A stretch of DNA of 64,000 bases from [Eubacterium] eligens ATCC 27750 (GTDB taxonomy: Bacteria; Bacillota; Clostridia; Lachnospirales; Lachnospiraceae). Where the stretch lies: NCBI RefSeq assembly GCF_000146185.1, contig NC_012778.1:1371001-1435000 (forward strand), given 5' to 3'. A model generated the notes under the pieces. The model saw only the letters and a program-made list of their open reading frames with translations. It did not search any database and had not been told where the DNA came from. Shown one piece after another: positions 1 to 9,072 of the stretch. How positions within the stretch are numbered: position 1 is the stretch's first letter; each line of letters begins with the position of its first letter. The position numbers and the translations under genes were made by a program.

Positions 1-289
1 TTATGCTGACTGTAACAGCCCCCAGAACCAGTCCGGCAAGCATAGCATACTCTGTCGCATGTGCAGTCTTTCTTACCGGATGATCAATAGCCTGAGCCAT
101 ATGAATCTGCTGCTGCTCACTTAAATCATCAAACCCCGGAACAAATACATGACAAACCATCATTCCTGCTTTAATACTCTGTTCTTCCGATTCATCCCCC
201 GGCCTTGCCGAGAAAGAAAATATAACAACCATCCATGTAACCGCAAGAATTGTGAAAACAATTCGGCGGACACTATTCACCTTTTTCAT
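1..289 (-). CDS. VanZ-like membrane protein, N-terminal part
   Basis: The first 96 codons are visible and the gene runs off the left edge of the window. The start ATG has a GAGG sequence about 7 bases upstream. The protein opens with a basic stretch and a hydrophobic segment (about residues 10-25, ending VVIFSFSA). Near the edge it has the RKTAH...EYAML pattern that marks VanZ-like proteins, followed by the start of a second membrane segment. VanZ-family proteins are small integral membrane proteins; one gives low-level teicoplanin resistance, but most are of unknown role. Nothing here supports a resistance function. The family call rests on the SFS.RPGD and RK.AH..EYA motifs only. Confidence 0.75.
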   Translation of the reverse strand, partial: MKKVNSVRRIVFTILAVTWMVVIFSFSARPGDESEEQSIKAGMMVCHVFVPGFDDLSEQQQIHMAQAIDHPVRKTAHATEYAMLAGLVLGAVTVSI

Positions 290-323
290 TAATATCCTCA
301 CCAAAAACATTTATTGCATAGAT

Positions 324-352
324 ATTATACATGCAATTTCCCATTCTGAAAA
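324..352 (-). promoter_or_regulatory. SigA-type promoter of the VanZ-like gene
   Basis: On the minus strand a perfect TATAAT (324-329) is preceded at 17 bases by TTTTCA (347-352). It lies about 35 bases before the VanZ-like start codon. The rest of the interval up to the rnpB terminator (353-536) holds no gene or RNA family that I recognise. Confidence 0.6.
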
Positions 353-536
353 CAATTATTACATTATTGACAACAGAAAAAGAACTGCAACAGACACACA
401 TCGATGTCATGCTACTTAACTTCCATAATTTCAACCAACCATATCATCAGGGTACTTCCTCACCGTTTCCAACTATTCCATTCTCCCCAGCATAGCTGAG
501 GGATTAGACTTTTCATTTATACTGATTACAACGCAT

Positions 537-560
537 AAAAAAATCCGGCATATAGCCGGA
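537..560 (-). terminator. Rho-independent terminator of rnpB
   Basis: TCCGGC and GCCGGA pair around a five-base ATATA-type loop, followed on the minus strand by seven T residues. It begins about 20 bases after the 3' end of the RNase P RNA. Confidence 0.85.
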
Positions 561-580
561 AATAATTATTATAATAAAAT

Positions 581-929
581 GAGCAGCACTATAAGCCGGG
601 TTATGTCAGCATAAGCTGTGATGATCATCTATCTAGTCCTGCTGTTGCCAGCAGGCTCAAGCAACCTACCTAAAGCTCGGCGGGCAGCCTTTATATCGCT
701 TTTATTTGGTCTTGCTTCGAATGGGGTTTACATGTGCCACTGCTGTTACCAGCAATGCGGTAGTCTCTTACACTGCCTTTCCACCCTTACCATAACTTTC
801 GCCATGGCGGTATATTTCTGTTGCACTGGCCTTGGAGTCGCCTCCACCGGATGTTATCCGGCATCCTGCCCTGTGAAGCCCGGACTTTCCTCACCTGCAC
901 GAATGCAGCCGCGATCATCTGTGCTACTC
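581..929 (-). ncRNA. rnpB: RNase P RNA, probably bacterial class A
   Basis: This is the catalytic RNA of RNase P, which removes the 5' leader from tRNA precursors. On the minus strand the conserved core GAGGAAAGTCCGGGC appears near the 5' end, and the late conserved segments AGATAGATGAT and GACATAACCCGGC appear near the 3' end, in the usual order. The ends were set by helix P1: the first nine bases (GAGTAGCAC) pair with the last nine (GTGCTGCTC) with one G-U pair. The P12/P17-like hairpins are also visible. The gene begins only 7 bases after the stop codon of the PilZ gene. No promoter with both boxes fits this gap, so the RNA may be processed from a transcript that starts upstream of the PilZ gene. 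Class A is inferred from length and from the usual type in Clostridia. Confidence 0.95.
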
Positions 930-936
930 ATAATAT

Positions 937-1296
937 TTAGTTGTTATTACTCTCGTACACAATCTGATAAACTTCTATCTTAAACTGGTCTTCAGAATTA
1001 ATTCCAACGAATCTGCATCCATAGGTTGTCTCTATTTCTCCAAGATTCTCCATTCTGATTACTTCAATAACCGCTTCAAATGATTCACCATTAGATAATC
1101 TAATATCAGTATCATAATATGTGTTAAGCCTGAATTCATAATCTGACTTGAATGCAATTCCATCTTTAGATATATTAATAACATTAACAGTAACTGTGTC
1201 ACCTGAGTATCCTGTTACATATTTATCATCAAGCTGTCTTAATGAAATAGTAACATCAATATCTGTTCTTTTTGACCTTCTTTTTTCAATCCCCAT
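937..1296 (-). CDS. PilZ-domain protein, probable c-di-GMP receptor
   Basis: A single PilZ domain of 119 residues with nothing else attached. The N-terminal RRSKR (residues 6-10) matches the RxxxR c-di-GMP-binding motif. NISKDG (residues 41-46) matches the second (D/N)xSxxG motif, so ligand binding is plausible. PilZ proteins pass c-di-GMP levels on to motility, polysaccharide or other outputs, usually by contact with a partner protein. The start ATG has an AGAGGG ribosome binding site. A good promoter lies about 60 bases upstream, and rnpB follows directly. A diguanylate cyclase gene is in the same window (44893-46701) but is not linked to this gene. No partner protein is evident from the neighbours. 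Confidence 0.88.
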   Translation of the reverse strand: MGIEKRRSKRTDIDVTISLRQLDDKYVTGYSGDTVTVNVINISKDGIAFKSDYEFRLNTYYDTDIRLSNGESFEAVIEVIRMENLGEIETTYGCRFVGINSEDQFKIEVYQIVYESNNN

Positions 1297-1353
1297 GATT
1301 ACCCTCTGTTATAAACAGGTGCTCTGCCTGTCCTTCTTCATTTAATCTACTTA

Positions 1354-1382
1354 ATGATAACATTAACTTATGCGAAGTTCAA
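1354..1382 (-). promoter_or_regulatory. SigA-type promoter of the PilZ gene (and possibly rnpB)
   Basis: Minus-strand TTGAAC (1377-1382), a 17-base spacer and TATCAT (1354-1359) with a TGT extension. It is well placed for the PilZ start codon, about 60 bases downstream. rnpB may depend on it too, since no clear promoter lies closer to the RNA. Confidence 0.65.
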
Positions 1383-1462
1383 ATATATTTTATATATACT
1401 TTTATTGCTTTATATTTTGTATCGTGTTAAAATATTTTTGTTACCGCTCCCTGATTGGAACA

Positions 1463-1497
1463 GAACCCCCTCGGCGTAAACGGCACCGAGGGGGTTC
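1463..1497 (-). terminator. Strong hairpin after queA, probable terminator
   Basis: A perfect 12-bp stem (GAACCCCCTCGG with CCGAGGGGGTTC) around an 11-base loop, which can extend by three more pairs into the loop. It lies 83 bases after the queA stop codon. Neither strand has a clean T tract right after the stem, so termination is inferred from position and stem strength. Confidence 0.55.
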
Positions 1498-1579
1498 GTC
1501 TGTGTTCATGAGTCATTTTACTCATTTAATATATCATTTTTTATTTTTATGTGCAAGTCTTTTCTATAAATATATATTA

Positions 1580-2611
1580 TTATTTAATAAACATAGCATC
1601 TCCAAAGCTGAAGAATCTGTATTTCTCCTGCACCGCAACTTCATATGCATGAAGTACATGTTCTCTTCCAGCAAGCGCCGACACAAGCATAACAAGTGTT
1701 GATTCTGGAAGATGGAAATTAGTTATAAGACAATCGATTGCCTTGAACTTATATCCCGGATATATGAATATCTCTGTCCATCCACTCTTGGCTGGAATTG
1801 TTCCATCTTCAAGCGCAACAGATTCAAGTGTTCTCGTACTTGTTGTTCCGACAGCAATTACCCTTCCACCATTCTTTCTTGTATTATTAATCATGTCTGC
1901 TGCTTCCTGTGTAACAACATAAAACTCCGAATGCATATGATGGTCAAGAATATTCTCTACCTTGACAGGTCTGAATGTTCCAAGTCCCACATGAAGTGTT
2001 ACTCTTGCAATGTTAACTCCCATAGCTTTGATTTTTTCAAGTAGCTCTGTTGTAAAATGAAGACCGGCAGTAGGAGCCGCCGCAGAACCCTCATGCTTTG
2101 CATACACAGTCTGATATCTGTTCTTATCCTCAAGCTTATGTGTTATATATGGTGGAAGTGGCATCTGTCCAAGTTCATCAAGAATCTCTTCAAATATTCC
2201 GTCATATGTGAACTGGATAAGTCTGTTTCCTTCTTCAACTATATCAATAATCTCTCCTATAAGCTTGCCTTCGCCAAAACTTATCTTAGCTCCAACCTTA
2301 GCCTTCTTTCCCGGCTTAACAAGAACTTCCCATGTATCCTGTCTGTCTTCAAGTCTTTTAAGAAGAAGCACTTCAATAGTAGCTCCTGTATCAGCCTTAG
2401 TACCTATAAGTCTCGCTGGAATTACCTTAGTGTCATTAACAACAAGACAATCACCCGGCTTAAGATAATCTACGATATCTCTGAATATCTTATGTTCAAT
2501 CTCTCCTGTTTCCTTATCAAGCACCATAAGTCTTGAACTTGACCTGTCCGACAATGGATCCTGTGCAATAAGCTCCTCTGGCAGATCATAATAAAAATCA
2601 TGTAAATCCAT
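1580..2611 (-). CDS. queA: S-adenosylmethionine:tRNA ribosyltransferase-isomerase (QueA)
   Basis: QueA transfers and isomerises the ribose of S-adenosylmethionine onto 7-aminomethyl-7-deazaguanine in tRNA, giving epoxyqueuosine at the wobble base of GUN anticodons. The 343-residue length is normal. Recognisable conserved blocks are [10 protein letters not shown] at the N-terminus, [23 protein letters not shown], the [13 protein letters not shown] segment, [13 protein letters not shown] and the C-terminal [10 protein letters not shown]. The ATG has an AAAGGAG ribosome binding site. The gene is separated from pheT by a terminator and a 62-bp repeat array, so it probably has its own transcript whose leader may include the array. 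No other queuosine gene is in the window. Confidence 0.97.
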   Translation of the reverse strand: MDLHDFYYDLPEELIAQDPLSDRSSSRLMVLDKETGEIEHKIFRDIVDYLKPGDCLVVNDTKVIPARLIGTKADTGATIEVLLLKRLEDRQDTWEVLVKPGKKAKVGAKISFGEGKLIGEIIDIVEEGNRLIQFTYDGIFEEILDELGQMPLPPYITHKLEDKNRYQTVYAKHEGSAAAPTAGLHFTTELLEKIKAMGVNIARVTLHVGLGTFRPVKVENILDHHMHSEFYVVTQEAADMINNTRKNGGRVIAVGTTSTRTLESVALEDGTIPAKSGWTEIFIYPGYKFKAIDCLITNFHLPESTLVMLVSALAGREHVLHAYEVAVQEKYRFFSFGDAMFIK

Positions 2612-2645
2612 GCTTATACTCCTTTCCGTACTTTATACTTCACTG

Positions 2646-3079
2646 GATTGGACTTCCTACATGACTCACTCCGCTTTAAAGTCCAATCCGCGTCTACAAC
2701 TTCCCGATTTTGGACTTCCTCCGTGTCTCACACTACTTTAAAGTCCAATCCACGCCTACGGCTTCCCGGTTTTGGACTTCCTCCGTGTCTCACACTACTT
2801 TAAAGTCCAATCCGCGCCTACAGCTTCCCGGTTTTGGACTTCCTACATGACTCACTCCGCTTTAAAGTCCAATCCGCGTCTACAACTTCCCGATTTTGGA
2901 CTTCCTCCGTGTCTCACACTACTTTAAAGTCCAATCCGCGCCTACAGCTTCCCGGTTTTGGACTTCCTCCGTGTCTCACACTACTTTAAAGTCCAATCCG
3001 CGCCTACAGCTTCCCGGTTTTGGACTTCCTCCGTGTCTCACACTACTTTAAAGTCCAATCCGCGCCTACAGCTTCCCGA
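2646..3079. repeat. Tandem array 1: seven 62-bp units
   Basis: Seven head-to-tail units of exactly 62 bp, with TGGACTT at 2649, 2711, 2773, 2835, 2897, 2959 and 3021. Each unit carries TTGGACTT and AAGTCCAA about 23 bases apart, and most contain the 10-bp palindrome ACTTTAAAGT. Two unit types alternate as A-B-B-A-B-B-B. Type A (units 1 and 4) has CTACATGACTCACTCCGC where type B has CTCCGTGTCTCACACTAC. The array fills most of the 542-bp gap between the pheT and queA coding regions. No gene is convincing inside it. Confidence 0.97.
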
Positions 3080-3085
3080 AACGCT

Positions 3086-3118
3086 ACATAAAAGGGGCGG
3101 CGCCACACGCCGCCCCTT
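3086..3118 (-). terminator. Rho-independent terminator of pheST
   Basis: A perfect 11-bp GC-rich stem (AAGGGGCGGCG with CGCCGCCCCTT, loop CCACA) begins 36 bases after the pheT stop codon. On the minus strand it runs into TTTTATG. It separates pheT from the repeat array and queA. Confidence 0.88.
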
Positions 3119-3153
3119 CATCAACCGCCACAACATCGCGGTCTATATCTGTA

Positions 3154-5580
3154 TTACTTTCTAAGTTCGATTCCGTCAGCCTCAAGATCCTTGAATATCT
3201 TCTCCATTACTGGTGTGATGTCCTTATCCTCAAGTGTTCTGTCCTTAGCTCTGAATGCGATTGAGTAAGCAACTGACTTGAATCCTTCCTTAATCTGGCT
3301 TCCTTCGTAGATATCGAAGAGGTTGTAGCTCTCTAATATCTTGCCACCGCGCTTTTCAATAATCTTCTCCACTTCACCAACTGGAAGTTCCTTAGGCATT
3401 ACCATACTGATATCTCTTGTTACAGCTGGGAACTTTGCAATTCCTGTGAACTTCTTATCGAAGCTTGCCATTTCTGTAACTGTTGGAATATCAATAACAA
3501 CAATATATGTTCTCTCACCGATTGAGTAAGTATCGGCAACATCCGGATGAAGTTCTCCGATATAACCAATCTTCTTATCAGCGTAATATACATCAGCCTG
3601 ACGACCTGGATGTAAGAATGGAATACCAGCCTTGGCATCATATGTTGGCTTCTTCTTCATTCCAATCTTCTCAAGGAATTCTTCAATAACACCCTTCATT
3701 GAGTAGAAGTCAACGCTGCCGAAAGCTCCAAGTGTGAATTCAACTCTTTCATCCGGAAGCTCATTTACATCATCTGCTGCAAGGTAAACCTTAGCTAATT
3801 CATATAACTTAACATTCTTGTTTCTTCTGTTATAGTTAGTAGATAATGATGTAAGCATTCCGTGGATTGGAAGTGTTCTCATAACTGAGAAATCCTCTCC
3901 TAATGGGTTAGAGATTACAACTGTCTTTCTGTATACAGAATCAGCAGGAAGCTTTAACTTATCGAATACCTTAGGGCTCTCGAATGAGTATGTCATAGCC
4001 TGTGAGAATCCTGTAAACTGGGCAACCTCAGAAGCTGCATCTTCAATGCTCTGCTCAAATGAAATCTTACCCATTGTTGTCTCTCCCTTAGGAAGAGTTG
4101 TAGGAATGTTGTCATATCCGAAGAATCTTGCAACTTCCTCTGCTATATCAGCATCTCTGTTAAGATCCTGTCTGAATGTTGGAATGATAAGCTCATTAGC
4201 GTCTTTATCATATTCAACTTCAAGTCTTTCAAAGTAAGAAAGCATATCTTCATCTGATACATCAGTACCAAGTAAAGCGTTGTATTTAGCTGGCTCAAAT
4301 GGAAGTCTCTTCTTAGTTACAGGATCAGGATATACATCAACTGCACCACCTACAACATCACCTGCATCAAGCTCCTCGATAAGCTGGCATGCTCTGTTAA
4401 TAGCTTCCATAGCATTCTCTGGGTCAAGTCCCTTCTCGAACTTACCAGATGCGTCTGTTCTTAAACCAATCTTCTTAGTTGTCTTTCTTATGTTAGTTCC
4501 GTCAAATGTAGCTGCTTCGAAAAGCATTGTCTGGACATCATCAGTAATCATTGAATTCTCGCCACCCATGATACCTGCAATACCAACTGGCTTCTCACCA
4601 TCACAGATAAGAAGTGTCTGTGCGTCAAGAGTTCTCTCCTGTCCGTCAAGTGTTACGAACTTTTCGCCATCAGTTGCTGTTCTTACAACAATCTTGTGAC
4701 CTGCAATAGTATCATAGTCATACGCATGCATTGGCTGACCATATTCTTCCATAACATAGTTAGTTATATCAACGATGTTGTTGATTGGTCTGATACCTGC
4801 TGTCATAAGTCTTTGCTGCATCCACTTTGGAGATGGAGCAAGTCTGATATTCTTAACAACTCTTGCAACATATCTTGAGCAAAGCTCTTTAGCTTCAATA
4901 TCAACTGAAACCATTGTGTTAACATCCTCATCGTTACCTGTCTTAGTAACAACCGGTGGATTGAAAGGCTTTCTGAATGTAGCAGCAGCCTCTCTTGCGA
5001 TACCGATAACGCTGTAGCAGTCTACACGGTTATTAGTAATCTCATATTCAAATACTGTATCATTAAGTCCTAAGTACTCTACCGCACTTGAACCAACAAC
5101 AGCATCATCTCCAAATATATATATTCCTTCCTCTGGTGCATCCGGGAAGAATTCTCTTGAAGAACCAAGTTCCTCGATAGAGCACATCATACCGCATGAC
5201 TCTACGCCTCTTAGCTTGCCCTTCTTAATCTTAATTCCGTCTTCTGGAAGTGCGCCTCCGTCATGTCCTCCGGCAACTTTACCTCCGTCTAATACTACAG
5301 GAACCTTCTGTCCGCTTGAACCAACTTCAATGTTAGGTGCGCCTGTTACAATCTGGACATTCTCGCTGCCAACATTAACCTGGCATATAACAAGCTTGTC
5401 TGCATCAGGATGTCTCTCAACTGAGAGAATCTGTCCAACTACGATTTTATCAAGGTTCTTGTCAAATGCATTGAAACACTCTACCTTAGTTCCTGAAAGT
5501 GTCATTGCATCTCTGAATTCCTGATCTGTACACTCAAGACCTGGAACCATTGCTTTTATCCAATTTAATGATGTATTCAT
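3154..5580 (-). CDS. pheT: Phenylalanine-tRNA ligase beta subunit
   Basis: The large subunit of the alpha2-beta2 phenylalanyl-tRNA synthetase; it carries the editing site and tRNA-binding domains. The 808-residue length fits the bacterial long form. The N-terminal MNTSLNWIKAMVPGL leads into the EMAP/tRNA-binding domain (about residues 40-155), followed by the B3/B4 editing domain (NNRVDCYSVIGIAREAA, PINNIVDITNYVM, AYD), the B5 domain and the catalytic-like core. The ferredoxin-like anticodon-binding domain is at the C-terminus (FPAVTRDISMVMPKELPVGEVE). The start has an AAGGAG site. It lies 63 bases behind pheS with no terminator between, so the two form an operon. Confidence 0.98.
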   Translation of the reverse strand: MNTSLNWIKAMVPGLECTDQEFRDAMTLSGTKVECFNAFDKNLDKIVVGQILSVERHPDADKLVICQVNVGSENVQIVTGAPNIEVGSSGQKVPVVLDGGKVAGGHDGGALPEDGIKIKKGKLRGVESCGMMCSIEELGSSREFFPDAPEEGIYIFGDDAVVGSSAVEYLGLNDTVFEYEITNNRVDCYSVIGIAREAAATFRKPFNPPVVTKTGNDEDVNTMVSVDIEAKELCSRYVARVVKNIRLAPSPKWMQQRLMTAGIRPINNIVDITNYVMEEYGQPMHAYDYDTIAGHKIVVRTATDGEKFVTLDGQERTLDAQTLLICDGEKPVGIAGIMGGENSMITDDVQTMLFEAATFDGTNIRKTTKKIGLRTDASGKFEKGLDPENAMEAINRACQLIEELDAGDVVGGAVDVYPDPVTKKRLPFEPAKYNALLGTDVSDEDMLSYFERLEVEYDKDANELIIPTFRQDLNRDADIAEEVARFFGYDNIPTTLPKGETTMGKISFEQSIEDAASEVAQFTGFSQAMTYSFESPKVFDKLKLPADSVYRKTVVISNPLGEDFSVMRTLPIHGMLTSLSTNYNRRNKNVKLYELAKVYLAADDVNELPDERVEFTLGAFGSVDFYSMKGVIEEFLEKIGMKKKPTYDAKAGIPFLHPGRQADVYYADKKIGYIGELHPDVADTYSIGERTYIVVIDIPTVTEMASFDKKFTGIAKFPAVTRDISMVMPKELPVGEVEKIIEKRGGKILESYNLFDIYEGSQIKEGFKSVAYSIAFRAKDRTLEDKDITPVMEKIFKDLEADGIELRK

Positions 5581-5643
5581 ATCGTCATTCTCCTTAAATA
5601 TACTTTATCTTATTCCAGTCATTAGACCACTATATGAATCGAT

Positions 5644-6663
5644 TTAGAACTGCTTTATAAATCTGATATCGTTCTCATAAAGAAGTCTCATGTCATCGAT
5701 TTCGTACTTAAGAAGAGCAACTCTCTCAAGTCCTACACCAAAGGCAAATCCTGTATATTCTTCCTTATCAATTCCGCAAAGCTCGAATACATGTGGGTGA
5801 ACCATTCCACAGCCGAGGATTTCAATCCATCCCTCGCCCTTACAGAAACGGCATCCTTTACCACCACATTTGAAACAGCTTACATCCATCTCGGCACTAG
5901 GCTCAGTGAATGGGAAATGATGTGGTCTGAATTTAACTTTAGTATCAGGTCCGAAAAGCTCCTTAGCGAATTCTGCTAAAGTTCCTTTAAGGTCTGCAAA
6001 TGTGATTCCCTTATCAATTACAAGACCTTCTACCTGATGGAAGCATGGTGAATGTGTAGCATCAACTTCATCTGCTCTGTATACACGTCCTGGAGAAATC
6101 ATTCTGATAGGGAGCTTGCCCTTCTCCATAACTCTTGCCTGAACAGGGGAAGTCTGTGTACGGAGTACTATCTTATCATTGATGTAGAATGTATCCTGTT
6201 CATCCTTAGCCGGGTGGTTAGCTGGTATGTTAAGTGCCTCAAAGTTGTAGTAATCATACTCAACTTCTGGTCCATCAACTACTTCATAACCCATTCCGAT
6301 GAATATCTTCTGGATTTCTTCTAATGCAAGTGTATTAGGATGCTTATGTCCTAACTCATCCCTCTTAGATGGAAGAGTAACATCTATTACTTCACTCTTT
6401 AACTGAAGTTCTCTCTTCTTGGCAGCTAATTCTGTCTTAGCCTTATCTAATACTTCTTCAATTGCCTGTCTTGTCTCATTAACAATCTGACCAACCTTAG
6501 GTCTGTCTTCTGGTGCAACTTCCTTCATACCTTTAAGTACTTCTGTAAGTTCACCCTTCTTTCCAAGGAAAGCGACTCTGATATCATTCAGTTTATCAAG
6601 CGAATCAGTTTCATTAATCTGTGCTAAAGCTCTTTCTCTAATTGCTTCAAGTCTTTCTTTCAT
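5644..6663 (-). CDS. pheS: Phenylalanine-tRNA ligase alpha subunit
   Basis: The catalytic subunit that activates phenylalanine and charges tRNA-Phe. The N-terminal coiled coil (about residues 1-90, containing RVAFLGKKGELT) is followed by the class II core: motif 2-like VYRADEVDATHSPCFHQVEG, then FTEPSAEMDVSC, and motif 3 GFAFGVGLERVALLKY near the end. An insert holds a CxxC...CxxC cluster (CFKCGGKGCRFC) that could bind zinc. The start was set at the ATG of MKERLEAI, which has GGAGG 8 bases upstream; the open frame runs 12 codons further but has no site there. No T-box leader is visible: only about 80 bases separate this start from the next gene upstream. Confidence 0.98.
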   Translation of the reverse strand: MKERLEAIRERALAQINETDSLDKLNDIRVAFLGKKGELTEVLKGMKEVAPEDRPKVGQIVNETRQAIEEVLDKAKTELAAKKRELQLKSEVIDVTLPSKRDELGHKHPNTLALEEIQKIFIGMGYEVVDGPEVEYDYYNFEALNIPANHPAKDEQDTFYINDKIVLRTQTSPVQARVMEKGKLPIRMISPGRVYRADEVDATHSPCFHQVEGLVIDKGITFADLKGTLAEFAKELFGPDTKVKFRPHHFPFTEPSAEMDVSCFKCGGKGCRFCKGEGWIEILGCGMVHPHVFELCGIDKEEYTGFAFGVGLERVALLKYEIDDMRLLYENDIRFIKQF

Positions 6664-6741
6664 CCTTATAGCCTCCATACTTCTTTCGCTTTTTATCATT
6701 CATATGCGTAAAAAGCCACTGTTTATTGTAACATATCGATT

Positions 6742-8199
6742 TTATTTTGCAACCCGTGAATGTCTCTTCTCGTACATTTCTATTACGCGCATAGCTCCAT
6801 CACTGTGTTCCGGATTAGACAATGTAGCATTTTTAATATTACTCTTTGCCTCTTCTATACGCTTTTCATTATATTCAATCTGCTGTCTTAATTTATATCT
6901 TCTGGTGTTTAGCTCATGCCTTACCTCTACCATTTCCTTAGGATTGATAAATGCCTTAACCCTTCCAAACCATATATGAGGGTCACTCAGTCCCAGCTTT
7001 CTGAGTATACTTTCAAGATCGTTTTCAGCACTGTTAAGTGATGATGTCATATCAAGCATTCTGCTCTGTTCTGCCTTCATTTCCTCATATAGTTTATATT
7101 TGTTTTCAAGCTCATATGCGCTCTTAACACCATATTTAGAATATTCATAATCAAGCGTGTTCGCCGCATTAACATATTTAATTTTTATTTTATTAAGAAG
7201 TCCTGTCGCTTTATTTAGTTTAATTTCTGTAACAAGCACGTTCCGCTCTGTCACCTTAAGTATCGCAAACATTCCAACAGCAAGTATCGCAGCAAGTAAC
7301 GAAATCACTATAAAAAATGCTGTTTCCTCATCATTTTCAACAATTGCCATAGATACTATGAATATGATAAAAACTACAACCATTGCAGCAAATGCTGTTC
7401 TGGCAAGTGACCTTATCTGTAACTGCCGTTTAACAAGTGCTTTGGATTCAAGTCTCAGATTCATTCTTTCTCCTTCAAGAACCCTTAAATCCTGCTTAAC
7501 TGCATCATAATATTCTTCCTGTGCCTGCATCAGCTTAATTCCAGATGGTATTTCATCTTCAAATGTTTCCATTCTTCTGTATGCTGAATTGGAAAGTTTA
7601 TGTTCTGTTGACTTTAATATTCTCCGGTCAACCATCATACTGTCAATAATTTCAGCACATGATATTATCTTATTCTTAATATCCTGAGGAGCCTCGTCTA
7701 TCAGCTGGATATCATTGAATTCTTCTGTTACGGCTTCATACTCTGCCTTTACATTTTCTATATGTTCAGCTGCTTCTTCCATTATGTCACACTGCTGCTT
7801 TACATATACTTCCATATCATGTGTTCCAAGCTTCCTGACATTAATTATCTCTGCATCCTGTGATTCATCCTTTTTACTGATATCTGTTCCATAATTTTTC
7901 TCAACAGCCTGTATTAATGTCTGTGCCTGTACACTGTTTAGAAGATGGTCATACTTTTCTTCCTCCAGCTTACTCTTTTCCTGTCTTTTTCTTGTTTCGT
8001 AATCCGGCTTACCCTCAACTTTATTATTCTTTTCTTTTTTTTCTCTGACCTTGTCAAATGCTTCATACAATTCTATTGCATGTGTACTTTTTATTTTTTC
8101 TTTTTCATCATCAGGCGCATCATCTTCAAGAATCATTTTTTCAAGAGTGTTAGAATAACCATATCCATAATCTCTCTTTTTCTTTTTAAATATTCCCAT
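6742..8199 (-). CDS. Coiled-coil protein with two central membrane segments, unknown function
   Basis: About 485 residues and no family that I recognise. A very basic N-terminus (MGIFKKKKRDY) and charged, mostly helical regions lead to a pair of hydrophobic segments near residues 270-320 (MVVVFIIFIVSMAIV and FFIVISLLAAILAVGMFAIL). Long heptad-like helices rich in Glu, Lys and Leu follow to the C-terminus. Both ends are therefore likely cytoplasmic, held by a membrane hairpin. It is the last gene of a tight minus-strand cluster with a TPR protein, an ASKHA-fold protein and a very large protein, and may be the membrane anchor of that complex (inference). An in-frame GTG four codons upstream (8211) is an alternative start; the ATG was preferred for its typical N-terminus, though neither site has a strong ribosome binding site. 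Confidence 0.75.
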   Translation of the reverse strand: MGIFKKKKRDYGYGYSNTLEKMILEDDAPDDEKEKIKSTHAIELYEAFDKVREKKEKNNKVEGKPDYETRKRQEKSKLEEEKYDHLLNSVQAQTLIQAVEKNYGTDISKKDESQDAEIINVRKLGTHDMEVYVKQQCDIMEEAAEHIENVKAEYEAVTEEFNDIQLIDEAPQDIKNKIISCAEIIDSMMVDRRILKSTEHKLSNSAYRRMETFEDEIPSGIKLMQAQEEYYDAVKQDLRVLEGERMNLRLESKALVKRQLQIRSLARTAFAAMVVVFIIFIVSMAIVENDEETAFFIVISLLAAILAVGMFAILKVTERNVLVTEIKLNKATGLLNKIKIKYVNAANTLDYEYSKYGVKSAYELENKYKLYEEMKAEQSRMLDMTSSLNSAENDLESILRKLGLSDPHIWFGRVKAFINPKEMVEVRHELNTRRYKLRQQIEYNEKRIEEAKSNIKNATLSNPEHSDGAMRVIEMYEKRHSRVAK

Positions 8200-8216
8200 A
8201 TATAACCACACACTCT

Positions 8217-9041
8217 CTAAAATGTCTTACTATATTTCATGTAATCATTTTTCCATTTAACCAGTTCAGAATCAATAGCATTATTAAACTCTTTCATCAT
8301 TCCCTGCTGCTTTAAAGCCTCAATCTGTTCAATCTGCCTGTATTCATCACTATATCTGGCATTATCCATCAATGTTTCTATTTCTCTGTTTATTACATAT
8401 TCGTCTTCTGTGGCATCCACATTAACAGGTCCACTGTTTCTGCCTGCCAGCATGCCTGCCGCTATGCTGCATTTTCTGGATTCCTCATGTTGTCCTATTG
8501 CGTAGGCTTCATCATAATACTTTACAGCTTTTTTATACATAAACATTCTTGCATAAGCTGTTCCAAGATTATGATACACTTTAGCATACTCCGAACCTGA
8601 AAGACCATTTCCCTTATATTCATTTATTATGCTCTCGTAGCATTTGACAGCACTAAAAAAGCACTCGTTCGCAAGATAACCATCGCCACGCGACTTTAGT
8701 CTCTCACACACATTCTGTCTACCAAGCGTATTCAGTGTTTCGCGTAATTTCTCAATATCAGACACCGAATAATAATCGACTGTTTTGAGAATAGTAACAA
8801 GCATCTCCGCCAGCCCCGCCTTTTTTTCACTCAGGCTTCTTATGCGTTCCGATAATTCTTCCTCACCCGTCTGCCTTAGAAACTCTATAAGTCTGCCGTT
8901 AATGAAATCCTGACCAATAAGGTATATATTATTATAAATGTAGTAGCAAAGTTCTTCAGCAGTATACAGCCGCATACCTGTTCCCTCTATCACAAGAGGT
9001 TTATCAGTCTGCCTTCCTCTGCACAGAATCATTTTCCCCAT
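8217..9041 (-). CDS. TPR-containing protein, unknown function
   Basis: 274 residues, probably cytoplasmic and all-helical. The middle (about residues 125-190) contains tetratricopeptide-like repeats: SAVKCYESIINEY, then YAKVYHNLGTAYARMFMYKKAVKYYDEAY. These units usually bind partner proteins. The start was chosen at the ATG of MGKMILCR because GGAG lies 6 bases upstream; an ATG four codons earlier has no site. It is 31 bases downstream of the ASKHA-fold gene and a few bases before the coiled-coil membrane gene, so these genes are almost certainly co-transcribed. The N-terminal part (about 1-120) has no recognisable motif. A scaffold role is inference. Confidence 0.78.
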   Translation of the reverse strand: MGKMILCRGRQTDKPLVIEGTGMRLYTAEELCYYIYNNIYLIGQDFINGRLIEFLRQTGEEELSERIRSLSEKKAGLAEMLVTILKTVDYYSVSDIEKLRETLNTLGRQNVCERLKSRGDGYLANECFFSAVKCYESIINEYKGNGLSGSEYAKVYHNLGTAYARMFMYKKAVKYYDEAYAIGQHEESRKCSIAAGMLAGRNSGPVNVDATEDEYVINREIETLMDNARYSDEYRQIEQIEALKQQGMMKEFNNAIDSELVKWKNDYMKYSKTF

Positions 9042-9072
9042 TATGTTCTCCATTCCGTGTATTTATCCACAT

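Noticed and set aside
353..536. A structured RNA between rnpB and the VanZ-like gene
   Set aside because: A short hairpin (CCCAGC/GCTG) is present, but no riboswitch or small-RNA family could be matched.
618..983. Plus-strand open frame of 121 codons
   Set aside because: It lies antisense to the RNase P RNA, whose conserved segments and P1 helix are clear.
2646..3079. Arrays read as a CRISPR locus
   Set aside because: Whole 62-bp units repeat, including the parts between the conserved blocks. There are no unique spacers and no cas genes.
4280..4699. Long plus-strand frames opposite pheT, rarA, dnaK, metH and others
   Set aside because: They are shadows of strongly conserved genes on the other strand and lack ribosome binding sites or family motifs.
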